Position numbers and translations under genes: made by a program
NCBI GenBank assembly: GCA_016869335.1
Contig: VGEJ01000001.1
Location: 1 to 27,454, forward strand
Origin: Alphaproteobacteria bacterium
Lineage (GTDB): Bacteria; Pseudomonadota; Alphaproteobacteria; VGEJ01
Reading direction: 5' to 3'
DNA: 27,454 nt
Notes under the pieces: model-generated
Told to the model about the DNA's origin: nothing
Seen by the model: the letters and a program-made list of their open reading frames with translations, nothing else
Database searches by the model: none
In this document: one piece after another, positions 26,232-27,454 of the stretch
Layout of the letters: every line of letters starts with the position of its first letter
How positions within the stretch are numbered: position 1 is the stretch's first letter

Positions 26232-26249
26232 CTTGTTCACCGCCAGCGC

Positions 26250-26645
26250 TCAGGGGTCGAGTCGATCGAGGGTTGCGACCAGGTCGTCGAGGTGATCGAC
26301 GGAGGTGGGCGGGTTGTTGAGTACCGTCCGGTAGACGGTCTCCCCGCGCCACGATGAGATGCTGACCCAGGTTCGACCAAGGTCGGCCAGTCCGCGCTGA
26401 ATCGAGCGCACTCTGTCGCCGGTATGATCGGGGTCTCCGTGGCGGAACGCCTGGAGGTTGAGGTCCGGGCGATGCAGCGGCTCGCAGCGCGCACTCCGGT
26501 CGAGCAGCGTGTGAAAGCGCCGCGCCAAGTCGATGCCCGCAGCGATATCCTCGCCGAGTCGGCGGCTGCCGACGACCTGGAGCAGCGCCCATAGCACCAG
26601 CGCATCGCCGCGCCGCGAACCTTGCAAGCCCCAGCGGCCGCGGTG
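26250..26645 (-). pseudogene. C-terminal remnant of a group II PLP-dependent decarboxylase
   Basis: The minus-strand frame ending at TGA 26250-26252 encodes about 130 residues that read like the end of a group II pyridoxal-phosphate decarboxylase. These include LQGSRRGDALVLWALLQVVG (the segment that follows the PLP-lysine region), LARRFHTLLDR, PDLNLQAFRH, and the ending TVYRTVLNNPPTSVDHLDDL. About 350 residues, including the PLP-binding lysine, should precede this. Instead, upstream of about 26,645 the frame gives unrelated Arg/Ser-rich sequence that is antisense to the Res fragment. The gene is therefore truncated at its 5' side by the junction. Aromatic amino acid, glutamate and diaminobutyrate decarboxylases share this layout, so the original substrate is unknown. 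Confidence 0.72.
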
Positions 26646-26646
26646 A

Positions 26647-26910
26647 GCTTCGCCGCTGGCCGATATTGAGCTCCCTGACCTGCTCACCGACCTGCAGGAC
26701 CGCACCCAGCTCACGCGCCGCACCATCCACCGCGTCCTCGTTGGCAGCGGGCGGATCGACGACTTCAAGCGCAACCCACAGCAGTTCATCGAACTGGCCG
26801 CCGAGGCGATAAGCCGCTGCAAACGCCTCGCCGTGGTAGACGGCATCAAGTACCAGCGCCTGGTCGACGAGTACTACTACGCACAGGAGCTGTTCGAGCG
26901 GGAGGAGCTG
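26647..26910 (+). pseudogene. Type III restriction endonuclease (Res) internal fragment
   Basis: In the plus frame from 26647 (preceded by TGA at 26644, with no usable start codon nearby) about 88 residues match the late part of Res subunits of type III restriction-modification systems. The segments are ELPDLLTDLQDRTQLTRRTI, VLVGSGRIDDFKRNPQQFIE, AVVDGIKYQRL and EYYYAQELFEREEL. In full-length Res the next part should read like GYL followed by the KSVYDYVVYDS region and the nuclease tail. Here the sequence diverges right after EREEL. The helicase motifs are not in the window and the mod gene is absent. It is therefore a piece cut at both ends, and cannot be a working nuclease. Confidence 0.7.
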
Positions 26911-27454
26911 GCCGGCATCCTGTGGCGCGAGCGACGGCTGCGGCTGGCCGAGGCCGCCGCCTACCGGCGCGGGTTGGCGGCTGCGCTCAAGGACCGCAAG
27001 ACGGCAAGGGACGCGCTGGCCCATGGCGGGGGCGCTGATCGGCATGAGCCCGTAGCGCGCGCCGTCCGGGCGACAGCCAGCGACACGGCCGAGGCTCTCG
27101 CCGACCTGGAGGCTGAAGAGGCCGTGATGCGCAGTGCCCTAAACCTGCTCGCCACCGGACGCAGCGACGCCTACGAGGCGGCGCTCGCCGCCCTGCCCGG
27201 CGATACCCGGCGCGCGTGGGAGTGCATGCTCGTCCGCGATCCAGGCGATTTCGAGGAGCCCGCCTTCGCGGATGAAGAGGACTACGAAGCCGAGGAGGAT
27301 GAGTACGACGACTTGGACGAGGGAGGGGCGGGCGACGGCGGTGCCTACACACCCGACGCCGCGGGGCTGCGCCGCTTCCTCGAGGGCCGGGCCCTGCCGC
27401 GGTACACCGGGCGCCGGCACCGGCTGGCCAACCGGCCGCTGATCCGCGAGCAGG
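26911..27454 (+). CDS. Unrecognised acidic protein, in frame with the Res fragment, runs off the window
   Basis: The frame of the Res fragment stays open to the right edge for about 180 more codons. I do not recognise this part. It starts with an Ala/Arg/Leu-rich helical section (RRLRLAEAAAYRRGLAAALK), continues with ATASDTAEALADLEAEEAVM and SALNLLATGRSDAYEAALAA. It then has a strongly acidic stretch at about 27253-27330 (DEEDYEAEEDEYDDLDEG) and ends in a basic segment (RYTGRRHRLANRP). Third positions are G/C-rich in this frame, which supports coding on the plus strand. A GTG-ATG pair at 27124-27129 could be the true start of a separate gene. Alternatives are a fused composite frame or an assembly join. 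Confidence 0.45.

Noticed and set aside
26250..26849. Reading the minus-strand decarboxylase frame as a full 199-aa gene
   Set aside because: Only the last 130 or so residues resemble the family; the first 70 are low-complexity antisense to the Res fragment.
27139..27420. Minus-strand frame with an apparent membrane helix
   Set aside because: The hydrophobic stretch is the complement of the acidic Asp/Glu codon run of the plus-strand frame. Composition and third-position G/C favour the plus strand.

Overview
The window reads as chromosomal DNA of a high-GC alphaproteobacterium. The grounds are high GC with strong third-position G/C preference, the order tig-clpP-clpX-lon-hupB followed by a tRNA, and a DNA polymerase IV carrying an N-terminal zinc ribbon of the kind seen in rhizobia and relatives. 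Genus and order cannot be fixed from the sequence alone. I found no CRISPR array, complete insertion sequence, integrase or recognisable phage module.

Layout. Positions 1-891 hold the 3' end of an amidohydrolase-type metallohydrolase gene and a short-chain dehydrogenase (SDR) remnant that has lost its middle. Positions 914-2358 carry three minus-strand genes: a small lipoprotein, an intact SDR and an unknown 119-aa protein. Positions 2433-6771 form a tight plus-strand operon of an amidase, the bifunctional NAD(P)HX repair enzyme and malonyl-CoA decarboxylase. A methyltransferase gene (minus) and a PhyH-like oxygenase gene (plus) then diverge from a shared 163-nt control region. A luciferase-like flavin oxidoreductase (minus) diverges from an AceE/MdeB-like thiamine-diphosphate E1 gene whose natural N-terminus appears frameshifted.

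The core of the window (12545-19404) is tRNA-Leu(UAG), trigger factor, ClpP, ClpX, Lon, HU and tRNA-Val(UAC). This is a protein folding and quality-control cluster: trigger factor receives nascent chains, ClpXP and Lon degrade damaged or regulatory proteins, and HU compacts DNA. Next come a YhfX-like PLP protein (plus), and on the minus strand a rhodanese-dinB pair and a CaiB/BaiF CoA-transferase-crotonase pair joined by an ATGA overlap. The crotonase lacks both classical catalytic glutamates.

The last 3 kb hold a small exported protein, a second PhyH-type oxygenase and an unannotated-size 50-aa membrane protein behind a 15-bp direct repeat. A perfect 12-bp hairpin then separates these from a broken zone: the C-terminal end of a PLP-dependent decarboxylase (minus) abuts a type III restriction (Res) fragment (plus) that runs in frame into an unrecognised acidic protein leaving the window.

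I did not find a clear new multi-gene system. The items most worth checking are the broken-gene junction at about 26,645, the frameshifted E1 N-terminus, the crotonase without its glutamates, and the 50-aa protein with its repeat-bearing promoter.
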